From: Oceaniovalibus sp. ACAM 378
GTDB taxonomy: Bacteria > Pseudomonadota > Alphaproteobacteria > Rhodobacterales > Rhodobacteraceae
DNA: 64,000 nt
Direction: 5' to 3'
Assembly: GCF_008085915.1 (NCBI RefSeq)
Contig: NZ_VSJK01000006.1
Span: 1-64,000, forward strand
The position numbers and the translations under genes were made by a program. Of this stretch, positions 8,126 to 16,852 are shown in pieces. The notes under the pieces were generated by a model. The model worked only from the letters and a program-made list of their open reading frames with translations, ran no database searches and was not told where the DNA came from. Each line of letters opens with the position of its first letter. Within the stretch, counting starts at the first letter, position 1.

Positions 8126-8159
8126 AAAGCCGCAGATCCTTCCGGGTCTGCGGCTTTTT
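8126..8159 (+). terminator. Rho-independent terminator after rplT
   Basis: The arms AAAGCCGCAGA and TCTGCGGCTTT form a near-perfect stem closed by a short loop and run into a T tract (8155-8159). It lies 22 bp after the rplT stop and before pheS. Confidence 0.9.
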
Positions 8160-8242
8160 CATTGCCACCGGCGCCGCGCCGCGTCGGCTTGCACTGAACG
8201 CCCTGTCGCGATAACTGCGGGTCGGGATTGCTTGGGGGTGAC

Positions 8243-9313
8243 ATGGAAGATCTTCGACAGAAATACATCGGCATGATCGCGACCGCGAGCGACGAGTCGG
8301 CGCTGGAAAGCGTGCGTCTGACGGCCATCGGCAAGAAGGGCGAAATTGCTTTGGCGATGCGCGAGCTGGGCCGAATGACGCCCGAGGAACGCCAGACCGC
8401 TGGCCCCCGCCTGAACGCCCTGAAAGACGAGATCACTTCGGCGCTTGCCGCACGCAAAGAGGCGCTGACCGATGCGGCGCTGGATGAACGGTTGCGGGGC
8501 GAATGGCTTGACGTGACGTTGCCGGGACGGCGGCGCGGGGTCGAGCCGGGCACGATTCATCCGGTTTCTCAGGTCTGGGAAGAATGCACGGCGATCTTCG
8601 CCGATATGGGTTTTGCCGTGGCCGAGGGGCCGCAGGTCGAAACCGATTTCTACAATTTCGATGCGCTGAACATCCCGTCGCACCACCCCGCCCGGGGCGA
8701 GATGGACACCTTCTATATGCACCGCGACGCGGGGGATGAGCGCCCGCCGCATGTCCTGCGCACCCATACCAGCCCGGTGCAGATCCGCTCGCTTCAGGCG
8801 CAGGGCGCACCGATCCGGATCATCGCGCCCGGTCGTGTGTATCGTGCCGATTATGACCAGACCCATACGCCGATGTTCCATCAGATCGAAGGTCTGGCCA
8901 TCGACCGCGACATTTCGATGGCCAACCTGAAGTGGGTGCTTGAGGAATTCTTTACTGCCTATTTCGGCACCTCGGTGAAAACCCGCTTCCGCGCCTCGCA
9001 TTTCCCCTTCACCGAACCCTCGGCCGAAGTGGACATCCAGTGCTCGTGGGTGGATGGACAGGTGCGCGTGGGTGAAGGCGACGGCTGGCTCGAAGTTCTG
9101 GGCAGCGGAATGGTGCATCCCCATGTCCTGCGATCAAGCGGCGTTGACCCGGATCAATGGCAGGGTTTTGCCTTTGGCATGGGGATCGACCGGATCGCGA
9201 TGCTGAAATACGGGCTTCCCGATCTGCGGGCCTTCTTTGATTCGGATCTGCGCTGGCTCAGGCATTATGGGTTTTCGCCGTTGCAGGTTCCCACGCTGCA
9301 TGGCGGGATTTAA
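8243..9313 (+). CDS. pheS: Phenylalanyl-tRNA synthetase alpha subunit
   Basis: It charges tRNA-Phe as part of the alpha2-beta2 enzyme. The 356-aa length is standard. Motifs seen: [30 protein letters not shown], and motif 3 [14 protein letters not shown] near the C-terminus, plus the N-terminal helical tRNA-binding arm. The ATG at 8243 has a G-rich ribosome site, so the longer frame from 8228 (TTG) is rejected. pheT does not follow: the next gene is on the opposite strand and no pheT is in the window. Confidence 0.97.
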   Translation: MEDLRQKYIGMIATASDESALESVRLTAIGKKGEIALAMRELGRMTPEERQTAGPRLNALKDEITSALAARKEALTDAALDERLRGEWLDVTLPGRRRGVEPGTIHPVSQVWEECTAIFADMGFAVAEGPQVETDFYNFDALNIPSHHPARGEMDTFYMHRDAGDERPPHVLRTHTSPVQIRSLQAQGAPIRIIAPGRVYRADYDQTHTPMFHQIEGLAIDRDISMANLKWVLEEFFTAYFGTSVKTRFRASHFPFTEPSAEVDIQCSWVDGQVRVGEGDGWLEVLGSGMVHPHVLRSSGVDPDQWQGFAFGMGIDRIAMLKYGLPDLRAFFDSDLRWLRHYGFSPLQVPTLHGGI

Positions 9314-9326
9314 GCCACTCTGAGTT

Positions 9327-9356
9327 CCGGGCCGCATTTCATCCTTTCCGGCCCGG
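9327..9356. terminator. Possible bidirectional hairpin between converging genes
   Basis: CCGGGCCG (9327-9334) and CGGCCCGG (9349-9356) form a GC-rich stem between the pheS stop and the convergent gene end. It has no clear T tract on either side. Confidence 0.3.
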
Positions 9357-10475
9357 GCCATCAAGCGCTTCGATCACGTCCCACCCCATGGATTTCGCCC
9401 GCGTGTCGGTCAGGATAACTGCACCCACGTTCTGCCTGCGCAACCGCGTGGCCAGCGTTTCGCTGGTGGCGGGACCGAAATAACCGGTTTGCGCAAGGCC
9501 CAGCCGGTGTTGCAGCTGTGACACTGCTGGCCCGGACGATCCCGGGCGCAGGGTCGCGGGCAGCGATCCCGATGTGGCCAGTGCCGCCTCTTTGCCCGTG
9601 GTCAGCAAAAGATCGACGCGACTGCGCAACCCGTGGTCGGTCAGGACCGATTGGAACGCCGCCCATTGATCCGACGGCGCGGCCGTGCCCCGCAACGTGA
9701 TGCAGCCGAGGGATGAAAATGTGGCGCCAAAGGCGGCATCCGGGTGCAACAGGTGGGAACAATGCACGTTGTCATAGGGTCGTGCGCGGTTGAACTTCCC
9801 CCGTGTATCCAGACAGGTGCCAGAGACCGGGCGCTGGACCGTAGATTCGGCGCCGATCTCGAGAGCGGCGTGCGCCGTGTTGCCGCGGCTCATCCGCAAT
9901 GCGGGCCAGATATCGCGATGCCGCCATATCGCCATCGGATACAAGCCGGTGGGCAAAAGGTTGGCCGGACGCAGACCACTCGCCTGGTCGTAAAGTGCGC
10001 GGCGGCAGGGCACGGTTGATCCGGTGAACAGACGGATTTCGCCCCGGCGCGGTCGCCAGAACCCGACGACACATCGAAACCGGGTCAAATCGGGGCGGGC
10101 GTGTGCAAGTTTGACCTGCCTGCACCATCCGCTGTCATCGCCGTCGCACAGGGTTGCCCCGCGCAGCGCCAGCGCGATCAGATCACCGTCGCGCCATGGC
10201 AGAAACCAACCTTGTGCCAAGAGGATCTCAAGCGTTTCGGGCGTCAGAGTAAATCGGTCGGGCAGGGAAGTTTTAGCGAGGTGCGACAGATCGGGCACAT
10301 CGTGGTCAGACTGCGGCCAGATCACTGACGACAGGTCGGGCGCATCTGACCGGTCAGTTTTATTACCGGCTATCGATGGATTCTGCGACAGGATCGCGCG
10401 GATAAATGCGTCGTCGCCGGGCTGTTCCCGGGCGTCCGGATCGAACCGGGCGTCCGGTGATAGGTCGGTATCCAT
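9339..10475 (-). CDS. Peptidoglycan-binding domain protein
   Basis: The C-terminal 70 residues form a PG_binding_1-type repeat (LRPGSSGPAVSQLQHRLGL, then TGYFGPATSETLATRLR), which in known proteins grips peptidoglycan. The preceding 300 residues have no domain I recognise. They carry several cysteines (GATLCDGDDSGWC, GCITLRG) and a histidine-rich stretch (NVHCSHLLHP), so a hydrolase-like fold is possible but unproven. No clear signal peptide is seen. I chose the ATG at 10475 because GGAGA lies just upstream; in-frame ATG 10529 and TTG 10598 are alternatives that lengthen the protein to 396 or 419 aa. The gene converges on pheS and follows comE on the same strand. Confidence 0.75.
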   Translation of the reverse strand: MDTDLSPDARFDPDAREQPGDDAFIRAILSQNPSIAGNKTDRSDAPDLSSVIWPQSDHDVPDLSHLAKTSLPDRFTLTPETLEILLAQGWFLPWRDGDLIALALRGATLCDGDDSGWCRQVKLAHARPDLTRFRCVVGFWRPRRGEIRLFTGSTVPCRRALYDQASGLRPANLLPTGLYPMAIWRHRDIWPALRMSRGNTAHAALEIGAESTVQRPVSGTCLDTRGKFNRARPYDNVHCSHLLHPDAAFGATFSSLGCITLRGTAAPSDQWAAFQSVLTDHGLRSRVDLLLTTGKEAALATSGSLPATLRPGSSGPAVSQLQHRLGLAQTGYFGPATSETLATRLRRQNVGAVILTDTRAKSMGWDVIEALDGPGRKG

Positions 10476-10613
10476 TCCGGTCTCCGGGCAGATTTTCCGG
10501 GCAATTTCCCGGCGTGCCTTGGCGGCCATCTCTGCCCCAGCCTGGCCCGGGTGTCGAGCGGGCTGTACCCAACCTCTGATGGATGAGGTCGGGCACAACC
10601 CGCCCGAGTCATA

Positions 10614-11168
10614 TCAGGCTTGAACGGCCTTCATGAACCGGTCGCGGATCACGACCGGGTCCATCGTGATCACCGGCATGGTGGCATTGCCGCTGTCGCA
10701 TTTACACACGATCACGGTCATTTTCTTGCTGTCCAATGCCTCTTGCAGCACGCGCCCTGTGTCCACGTCACGGCATTCCACCACGTTGTCGCAGCCACAT
10801 GCCTCGGCCACCTTGGCCAGCGATGTCTTCTTGCCGGCATAGGTCGGCTGATCCCCGGTCGACCCGTAAGAGCCGTTGTCGATGATCAGCAGGATGTAGT
10901 TATCCGTGACGTTATTGGCGATGGTCGGCAGAGTGCAAAGGTTGGTCAGCACCGAACCGTCGCCGTCAATGGCAATCACCGGTTTGGGTTGCGCCATTGC
11001 CAGCCCCAGCCCGATGCTCGACGCCAGCCCCATGGTGCCCAGCATGTAAAAATTCGTCGGTTGGTCGTCGATGGCGTGCAGTTCTTGCGACGGGATACCG
11101 ATGTTGCAGACCACAAGCTGGTCACGCAGGATCGGAGCGATTTCTTTCAGGATTTCGGAACGGATCAT
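10614..11168 (-). CDS. comE: Sulfopyruvate decarboxylase subunit beta
   Basis: The 184-aa protein is the ThDP-binding half of sulfopyruvate decarboxylase. The ThDP/Mg motif is IDGDGSVLTNLCTL followed by LLIIDN, and the N-terminal part (VVCNIGIPSQELHAIDD) matches ComE. With ComD it converts sulfopyruvate to sulfoacetaldehyde plus CO2. The ATG at 11168 overlaps the comD stop in an ATGA, which fixes the start against the longer frame from 11228. It ends the hpsN-comD-comE operon. Xsc, which would split sulfoacetaldehyde to acetyl phosphate and sulfite, is not in this window. Confidence 0.93.
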   Translation of the reverse strand: MIRSEILKEIAPILRDQLVVCNIGIPSQELHAIDDQPTNFYMLGTMGLASSIGLGLAMAQPKPVIAIDGDGSVLTNLCTLPTIANNVTDNYILLIIDNGSYGSTGDQPTYAGKKTSLAKVAEACGCDNVVECRDVDTGRVLQEALDSKKMTVIVCKCDSGNATMPVITMDPVVIRDRFMKAVQA

Positions 11169-11671
11169 TGGTCGCCGTAGCCTCCCCAGAAATTGGCATC
11201 GGTCAGAATCGCGACCGGTTTGTTGCACATGAAGGTGTATTTCAGGATCATATCGAACTCATTAACGTCCGACTGATTGTGAAAGTGATAGGTCGGGATG
11301 TTCAGCTGTGCCAGCAGCGCCTTGGTATGCACGGCCATTTCAACCTGACAGGCGACGGGTTCGCGCAACTCGCCCCGATAGGAAATCAACATCGGCAGCG
11401 GCATCCGGTAATATTGGATCAGCGTCGCCAGCGTGTTGATTGTCACACCGATTGCGGTGTTCTGCATGATGATCGCCGCGCGTTTGCCACCCATATAGGA
11501 ACCGGCGCACAGGCCCATCCCCTCGTCTTCCTTGTTGGAGGGGACGTGGTGAATTTCGGGTCGGGCTTCGACCTCATCAATGACCCCGGCAAGCTGTTTA
11601 CAGGGGACTGTGGTGATAAAACCGACGCCGTTGGCGACGAAATCGTCCACAATTTTTGCGTGGATGGACAA
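11165..11671 (-). CDS. comD: Sulfopyruvate decarboxylase subunit alpha
   Basis: The 168-aa protein is the pyrimidine-domain half of sulfopyruvate decarboxylase, with VGFITTVPCKQLAGVID, HVPSNKEDEGMGLCAGSYM (containing the ThDP-activating Glu) and MQNTAIGVTINTL. The start is a TTG at 11671 with GAGGAG upstream. It is translationally coupled to comE by a 4-bp overlap. It lies 90 bp behind hpsN in the same direction, so one transcript is likely under the palindromic operator at 13107. Confidence 0.92.
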   Translation of the reverse strand: MSIHAKIVDDFVANGVGFITTVPCKQLAGVIDEVEARPEIHHVPSNKEDEGMGLCAGSYMGGKRAAIIMQNTAIGVTINTLATLIQYYRMPLPMLISYRGELREPVACQVEMAVHTKALLAQLNIPTYHFHNQSDVNEFDMILKYTFMCNKPVAILTDANFWGGYGDQ

Positions 11672-11761
11672 GATTTTACTCCTCTTGGTTGGAACGGTTC
11701 GTGATATTTGGGCGGTCCCTCATGCCTACACGGCATTTCGCGTGGTTTTGAAGGACTGATT

Positions 11762-13069
11762 TCAGTCAGTACCCGACAGATCGAAGGTCTCGCCGGGGAA
11801 ATATTTTGCCAGCCGGGCGTCGGCGCTGCGCGCGTGACCCTCCATCCCCTCAAGTCGGGAAATCCGTGCCGTGGCTTCGGCAACAGGGCGCGCACCGTCG
11901 CGGGTAGAGCGCTGCCACGTCACGATTTTCATGTATTTATGGACCGATAGGCCGCCGGTATATTTCGCTGATTTCGATGTGGGCAGGACGTGGTTCGTTC
12001 CCGATGCCTTGTCGCCAAACGCCACGGTCGTCTCTTCGCCAAGGAACAGCGAGCCATAGCATTGTAACCGATCCAGCCACCAATCCAGATCCTCGGCCTG
12101 CACGGTAAGGTGCTCGGGTGCGTATTCGTCGGAACAGGCGGCCATATCCTCGCGGTCGGTGCAAAGGACCACCTCGCCATAGTCGCGCCAGGCGGCCTCG
12201 GCGTTCACGCGGTTCAGTTCGGGCAGATCAGCGATCAGACCCGGCAGGATCTCCATGACCCTCTCCGCCAGAGCGCGGGTGTCAGTCACCAGCCAGACGG
12301 GGGAATTATAGCCGTGTTCGGCCTGACCAACCAGATCGGTCGCAACGATGAACGGGTCGGCAGTGGCGTCGGCCAGAATCAAGCTGTCGGTCGGTCCGGC
12401 AATCATGTCGATACCGACGCGTCCAAACAGGATGCGTTTCGCCTCGGCCACGAATTGATTGCCGGGGCCGACCAGAATGTCGGCCTTGGGCAGTCCGAAC
12501 AGCCCGAATGTCATCGCCGCAACACCCTGTACCCCGCCCATGGACAGGATGCTGTCGGCGCCGCACAGGTTGGCAGCGTAGATGATGGCAGGTGCAATGC
12601 CTTCGCCCTTGCGCGGCGGCGAACAGGCGGTGATATGGCGGCACCCGGCAACTTTGGCAGTCGTGACCGTCATGATTGCGCTGGCCACATGGGAATATCG
12701 CCCGCCCGGTACATAACATCCTGCGGTTTGGCAGGGGATCGCCCGCTGACCCGCGATCAGGCCGGGCAGGATTTCGGTTTCAACATTCTGCAACGTCGAC
12801 TTCTGGATTTCGGCAAAACGCCGCACATTATCGTGGGCAAAGGCGATGTCGTCCTTCAGTCTTTGAGATACTTTGTCGGATGCCGCCTTGATTTCTTCAG
12901 CATTCAGCAAGACCGGGCCGCTGTACCCATCGAATTTCTCGCCGTATCGCAGGGCGGCTTCGTCGCCGCCCTTTTCGATATCGTCCAGAATGGCCTGCAC
13001 CGTGTCGCGAACGTCGTCCGCATCGCTCCGGGCCGTCTTTGCGGCCTGTTTCAGATAGGTCCGTTGCAT
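11762..13069 (-). CDS. hpsN: Sulfopropanediol 3-dehydrogenase (HpsN-type, histidinol dehydrogenase family)
   Basis: The 435-aa protein keeps the histidinol-dehydrogenase fold and Zn-site motifs: VGPGNQFVAEAKR, DEYAPEHLTVQ, and SGTNHVLPTSKSAKYTGGL. It also has the alternative N-terminal region of the HpsN branch (GQRAIPCQTAGCYVPGGRY). HpsN oxidises (R)-2,3-dihydroxypropane-1-sulfonate to (R)-sulfolactate with two NAD+. Next to comDE this is far more likely than a histidine-biosynthesis role. HpsO/HpsP, the sulfolactate dehydrogenases and Xsc are missing from the window, so the pathway must be completed elsewhere. It diverges from the LacI gene across a 36-bp palindrome. Confidence 0.9.
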   Translation of the reverse strand: MQRTYLKQAAKTARSDADDVRDTVQAILDDIEKGGDEAALRYGEKFDGYSGPVLLNAEEIKAASDKVSQRLKDDIAFAHDNVRRFAEIQKSTLQNVETEILPGLIAGQRAIPCQTAGCYVPGGRYSHVASAIMTVTTAKVAGCRHITACSPPRKGEGIAPAIIYAANLCGADSILSMGGVQGVAAMTFGLFGLPKADILVGPGNQFVAEAKRILFGRVGIDMIAGPTDSLILADATADPFIVATDLVGQAEHGYNSPVWLVTDTRALAERVMEILPGLIADLPELNRVNAEAAWRDYGEVVLCTDREDMAACSDEYAPEHLTVQAEDLDWWLDRLQCYGSLFLGEETTVAFGDKASGTNHVLPTSKSAKYTGGLSVHKYMKIVTWQRSTRDGARPVAEATARISRLEGMEGHARSADARLAKYFPGETFDLSGTD

Positions 13070-13106
13070 GGCGCGGCCTCTGGTTGGGGCTTGAACTCAA
13101 GAGCTG

Positions 13107-13142
13107 TGTAAGCGCTTGCATGCGCCCATGCAAGCGCTTACA
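13107..13142. promoter_or_regulatory. LacI-family operator, perfect 36-bp dyad
   Basis: Two 16-bp arms (TGTAAGCGCTTGCATG at 13107-13122 and its exact complement at 13127-13142) flank a 4-bp CGCC spacer. Each arm contains the self-complementary core AAGCGCTT typical of LacI/GalR operators, so this is two half-overlapping sites in mirror order. It sits 37 bp before hpsN and 8 bp before the lacI-type gene, well placed to repress hpsN-comDE and autoregulate the repressor. Confidence 0.88.
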
Positions 13143-13150
13143 TCACGGGT

Positions 13151-14176
13151 ATGTCACGCAACGGTTCCCCAACGCTTGAAGATGTGGCCGCCGTCGCGCA
13201 GGTGTCGACGGCGACAGTATCGCGTGCATTGAACGAGCCGGGGCGGGTGGCCAAACCCACACTTGACCGGATCGAGGCGGCGATTGCAAAGCTTGGCTAT
13301 ACCCCGAATTTCGGTGGCCGTGCCTTGGCCGGAAACCGCACGAACACCGTTGGTGCGGTGTTTCCCTCCATGGCGAATGCGATGTTTGCCAACGGGTTAC
13401 AGGCCTTTCAGGAAGAGTTGGACGCCGCCGGCAGAACGCTGCTTCTTGCTTTCACCGGATATGACCCGGCGCGAGAGTTCAACCAGATCCGTGCGCTGGT
13501 GGCGCGGGGTGCCGAGGGGTTGTTGCTGATCGGCACGGCGCGCCCCGAGGAGACGCGGCAGTTCCTTGCGCTGCGCCGGGTGCCCCATGTTCTGGGCTGG
13601 TGCCATGGCGGCGACCCGAATGCGCTGCATGTCGGGTTCGACAACGCCAAGGCGGCGCAGGCGATGGCCGACAGGGTGCTTGACCTTGGACACCGCCGGA
13701 TCGCGATGATCTCGGGGGTTACGGCGGGAAACGACCGGGCGCAGGGCCGTATCGACGGTGTGCGCGCAGCGGTTGCGGCCCGCGCCGATCAGGGCGCGCG
13801 GATCACCCGGATCGTGCACGCGCCATTTCTGCTGGCTGAAGGCGGGGCGGCGTTCCGCTCGCTGATGCGGGATGATGATCTTCCCACCGCCGTCATTTGC
13901 GGCAATGACGTGCTGGCGGCGGGCGCGGTGGTGGCTGCACGGGAAATCGGCGTGGATGTGCCGGGCGCAGTGTCGGTCACGGGGTTTGACGATATCGGCG
14001 CGGCTGCCATATCGCATCCGGGGCTGACCACCGTGCATGTGCCGCAGATCGAGATGGGTCAGGCGGCGGCGAGGCTTTTGCTGGCGCTGGTGGCGGGGCA
14101 GGGTGGATTAGACGATATCCTTCTGCCCACCCACATCGTCATGCGCGGATCGCTTGCCCTGCCAGTCAAAAGTTGA
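13151..14176 (+). CDS. LacI-family transcriptional regulator
   Basis: The 341-aa protein has the LacI DNA-binding head (LEDVAAVAQVSTATVSRALN) with hinge helix (GGRALAGNRTNTVG). A periplasmic-binding-protein-like effector domain follows (GRIDGVRAAV, AVICGNDVLAAGAV, VSVTGFDDIGAAAISHPGLTTV). It begins 8 bp after the perfect operator dyad, so it very likely represses hpsN-comD-comE and itself, with a sulfonate or sugar-acid intermediate as inducer. The effector cannot be read from sequence. Its 3' end overlaps the convergent dehydrogenase gene by 11 bp. Confidence 0.92.
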   Translation: MSRNGSPTLEDVAAVAQVSTATVSRALNEPGRVAKPTLDRIEAAIAKLGYTPNFGGRALAGNRTNTVGAVFPSMANAMFANGLQAFQEELDAAGRTLLLAFTGYDPAREFNQIRALVARGAEGLLLIGTARPEETRQFLALRRVPHVLGWCHGGDPNALHVGFDNAKAAQAMADRVLDLGHRRIAMISGVTAGNDRAQGRIDGVRAAVAARADQGARITRIVHAPFLLAEGGAAFRSLMRDDDLPTAVICGNDVLAAGAVVAAREIGVDVPGAVSVTGFDDIGAAAISHPGLTTVHVPQIEMGQAAARLLLALVAGQGGLDDILLPTHIVMRGSLALPVKS

Positions 14177-15077
14177 ACGGTTCTGTCCAGACCCGTCGGC
14201 CAAGGGTCAGCGCATCGGCAATATGCACCATCGGCGCAAGGTCGACATCGCTTTTGCCCCGCGCCACAAGATCGGCCATCCGTTCGTAAAGTGCCGGATA
14301 TTCCCGGTTCGGCCCCACGTCCTGTTTCACCCCGTCGATGAACAGCACGGCACCGCCCTCGGCGATCTTCAGCGTGCCCCGGTTGGTTTCGACGTCGATA
14401 TCCCAGGTCTGGGCGCCGGTCTGACGCCAGTCGAAATCGCCCGATACGTTACCGCTCCATTGTACCTGCGCCGCAATCGGCGTGAACCGGTTTTCGGGAA
14501 AGATCAGCGTCGCCTCGCGCACATGCACAGGCTCGGGCAGGATATGGGTCATGATCGACAAGGCGTTGCTGCCCGGATCGAACACGCCCATGCCGCCGGG
14601 TTCGAACACCCAGTCCTGCCCGGGGTGCCAGTGGCGCACATCCTCTTTCCAGGTGATGTGGCACTTTGTGACGGTGCGGTCCGCCAGCCATTCACGGGCT
14701 TGGGCAACACCGGCAGCCATCCGGCTGTGCCATGTGGCAAACAGGGTCAATCCGCGCGACGCGGCAAGATCGTGCAGCCGGTGAACCTCAGCCAATGTCG
14801 CGCCCGGAGGTTTCTCCAGCATGACGTGCCGCCCGGCATTCAGCGCCTCTTCGGCATAGTCGAAACGCGGAACGGGCGGCAGGCACAAGGACACGGTATC
14901 GATGTCAGGATTTGTCGCAAGCATCGCCGCAAGATCGGTGAAGGCCGGCACTCCATCGACAGTGCCTGCACGGCTGACCGTGGCGGCCAACTGCCAGTCG
15001 TTGCTGTCTGCAATCGCGGGAACATGTTGATCCCTTGCGATTTTGCCGATGCCGACCAGTGCAATGTTGCGAACCAT
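14166..15077 (-). CDS. Gfo/Idh/MocA oxidoreductase, D-galactose 1-dehydrogenase-like
   Basis: The 303-aa protein opens with a Rossmann motif (IALVGIGKIARDQHVPAIA) and has the family lysine motif VMLEKPPGATLAE. Its substrate domain (FATWHSRMAAGVAQAREWL, GVFDPGSNALSIMTHILPEPV) resembles D-galactose 1-dehydrogenases, which oxidise aldoses to lactones with NAD(P)+. It converges on the LacI gene. The neighbourhood raises the alternative that the substrate is a sulfonated or other modified sugar; that is inference only. Confidence 0.8.
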   Translation of the reverse strand: MVRNIALVGIGKIARDQHVPAIADSNDWQLAATVSRAGTVDGVPAFTDLAAMLATNPDIDTVSLCLPPVPRFDYAEEALNAGRHVMLEKPPGATLAEVHRLHDLAASRGLTLFATWHSRMAAGVAQAREWLADRTVTKCHITWKEDVRHWHPGQDWVFEPGGMGVFDPGSNALSIMTHILPEPVHVREATLIFPENRFTPIAAQVQWSGNVSGDFDWRQTGAQTWDIDVETNRGTLKIAEGGAVLFIDGVKQDVGPNREYPALYERMADLVARGKSDVDLAPMVHIADALTLGRRVWTEPFNF

Positions 15078-15324
15078 CCGGATTTCTCCCTGTCACCCAT
15101 AGAGTGCCATATTGCATACAGGTTTTTGCGCCCTGTGCCAGCGCCCTGCGGGCGTCGCGGCGAAGGATTTGGCCTCTCCGCGACCGCTGCATTCGCAACC
15201 ATCCGCCGATCAGACTGCGTGATTCAGTACCGGACGTCGGCAGTCCCGGATCCTTGCGGGGTCGCGGCTTATGAGAACGAAAACGCGACTGCGGGGCGTG
15301 GCAATGACGTGTTCCCCGACCTGA

Positions 15325-15492
15325 AAAGCCGATGTGTTGAGCGATGAATCCGGCGCGGTTCTGGTCGGCAATTTCGATGGTGATACTGTCGCCAATCTTA
15401 AGGCGGCGGCACCGACACGGCCGGTGGTCGATCTGACCCGGCTGAACCGGGATATGGTGTCGGGTGGGAGCTATTCTGGGATCTGCTGGTAA
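15325..15492 (+). pseudogene. C-terminal remnant of a nucleotide-sugar (GDP-mannose) 6-dehydrogenase
   Basis: After an in-frame TGA at 15322, an open stretch encodes GAVLVGNFDGD and then RPVVDLTRLNRDMVSGG, ending SYSGICW-stop. The ending fits the carboxyl terminus of AlgD/GDP-mannose dehydrogenase-type proteins (VVDLxRx...Y-G-I-C-W). The rest of the enzyme is absent, so this is a decayed fragment. The remaining 15078-15324 shows no coding signal except the promoter side of the galactose-dehydrogenase-like gene. Confidence 0.6.
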
Positions 15493-15576
15493 CCGATGCG
15501 GCCTCTGTCGCATTCCAGACTTGGCGGCAAACAGACGGTGCTTTGGCCGGGCTGATCCACCGGGGGCAATGCCGTC

Positions 15577-15990
15577 TCAGCCGTTGACGGTGGGCACATT
15601 TTCCGGCGGAAGGGGCCGTTTCACCCCCGAAGCCGAGATCGCGACAAAGGTAAAATCGCCCTCGGTCACCATCAAAAGCTCACCCGTGCGCTGACGCCGG
15701 ACCCAGGTTTCAACATGCATGGTCAGAGATGTGTGGCCCGTGCGCAGGATGCGCGTGTGGACCGAAACCAGATCGCCGACAAAGATCGGCGCGTGAAACC
15801 GCATCGCATCGACCGCCACGGTGGCACAGCGCCCGCCGGCCCGCTGCGCCGCCGTAACGCCCGCAGCAATATCCATCTGGCTGATCACCCAGCCGCCGAA
15901 CACATCGCCACCCGAATTGGTATCCCGGGGAAAGGCGACCGTCTGCAATGTCAGCGTGCCGTCGGGAGCAGCGTGACGTGGTTTGGTCAT
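15577..15990 (-). CDS. Acyl-CoA thioesterase (YciA/hotdog family)
   Basis: The 137-aa product has the hotdog-fold thioesterase pattern: DTNSGGDVFGGWVISQMD with the catalytic Asp, then RFHAPIFVGDLVSVHTRI and VETWVRRQRTGELLMVTEGDFTFV. YciA enzymes hydrolyse a broad range of acyl-CoAs in the cytoplasm. The ATG at 15990 has GAAGGA upstream; the longer frame from 16101 lacks similarity. The gene stands alone, with pseudogene sequence on both sides. Confidence 0.88.
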   Translation of the reverse strand: MTKPRHAAPDGTLTLQTVAFPRDTNSGGDVFGGWVISQMDIAAGVTAAQRAGGRCATVAVDAMRFHAPIFVGDLVSVHTRILRTGHTSLTMHVETWVRRQRTGELLMVTEGDFTFVAISASGVKRPLPPENVPTVNG

Positions 15991-16507
15991 GTCAGATATT
16001 CCTTCTTCGCAGCGTCGGTCTGATGCGCGTTCAGCCCGTTTAATACCCCAAGGCAGGCCGTCAGTTGCGCGATCGAGATTCGCGCCTGCATCGCGCAGCA
16101 ATCCGGTCCTTTACCCGGTGACGACGATGTTGTCATCCGTCGAAACTCTTCCGGGCTTTCCCGTCAAGATATTGCATTCTGTTGCCGTTCGATTGGTTGC
16201 TTGATACAATTTCAGTCGAAATCCAGTCCGCTTCAAGAAATCCACGACAGGCAGCCGTGTTAGACCCGCGACGCGCGTTCTCCGCGGACTTAATCACTGC
16301 AATTGACCGCGTCGCTGAACGAGCGGCTGCATCTATAGTTTGCCGCTTGCTCGTCCGGCATTCACCCAAAACCGTTCTGGCTCAGGCGGGCTGAAGTGTG
16401 TCTTGCCAAGTAAGCCGGTTTGCCGAATCCAATCCCACCGGGCTGATCTTGCCAAATGTTCTCGTTGGGAAGGCAACAAGCCAATCCCTCGGCGGGCCGC
16501 CCATACG
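15991..16507. other. Non-coding or decayed stretch
   Basis: I see no gene with family support on either strand. Short open frames here have atypical composition. A GGCGGGCCGCC motif occurs at about 16493 and again at about 16522 as a short direct repeat next to the radical-SAM remnant. Confidence 0.4.
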
Positions 16508-16732
16508 CTTCTGGCCGATGGGCGGGCCGCCGAGGATACGCTGGATCGGCACATTGACCTGCTGGTTGAGCCGACGCTTGCCTGCACGCTCGGGTGTGCC
16601 TGCTGCCTGCGCAAAAGCATCCTGCGCAAGGGACGGACCGACGACGCGATGGACCCTGAGGCGCTGCGTCAGTTCGTCGGCGCCTGTGTCCGAGAGGGGA
16701 TCGCGCTGGGCGAAGTCCGCCCTATCGGCTGG
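16508..16732 (+). pseudogene. N-terminal remnant of a radical SAM protein
   Basis: The plus frame reads DTLDRHIDLLVEPTLACTLGC, continuing into ACCLRKSILRKGRTDDAMD and ALRQFVGACVREGIALGEV. This contains a CxxxCxxC cluster, the 4Fe-4S/S-adenosylmethionine site of radical SAM enzymes, set in the usual LxxxPTLxC context. After RPIGW the similarity stops and the remaining barrel is absent. The target reaction cannot be deduced from so short a fragment. Confidence 0.55.
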
Positions 16733-16852
16733 GTCACCTGCGCGGCGATTATCGCCCCAGACTGCACAGACGACTGCACAGATCGGGCAGGCGCGATGTG
16801 CCGGGCGAGGGGGCATGCACCGATCTGCCGGACAGCTTTGAGCTGAGGAGGG

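Noticed and set aside
9339-10598. TTG start at 10598 for the peptidoglycan-binding-domain gene
   Set aside because: No ribosome site, whereas the ATG at 10475 has GGAGA just upstream.
11762-13069. Histidine biosynthesis role for the HisD-like gene
   Set aside because: Operon with comDE and the HpsN-type N-terminal region fit sulfopropanediol dehydrogenase better.
12110-13111. Open frame antisense to hpsN
   Set aside because: Mirror of a firmly identified gene; translated product is low-complexity and without family similarity.
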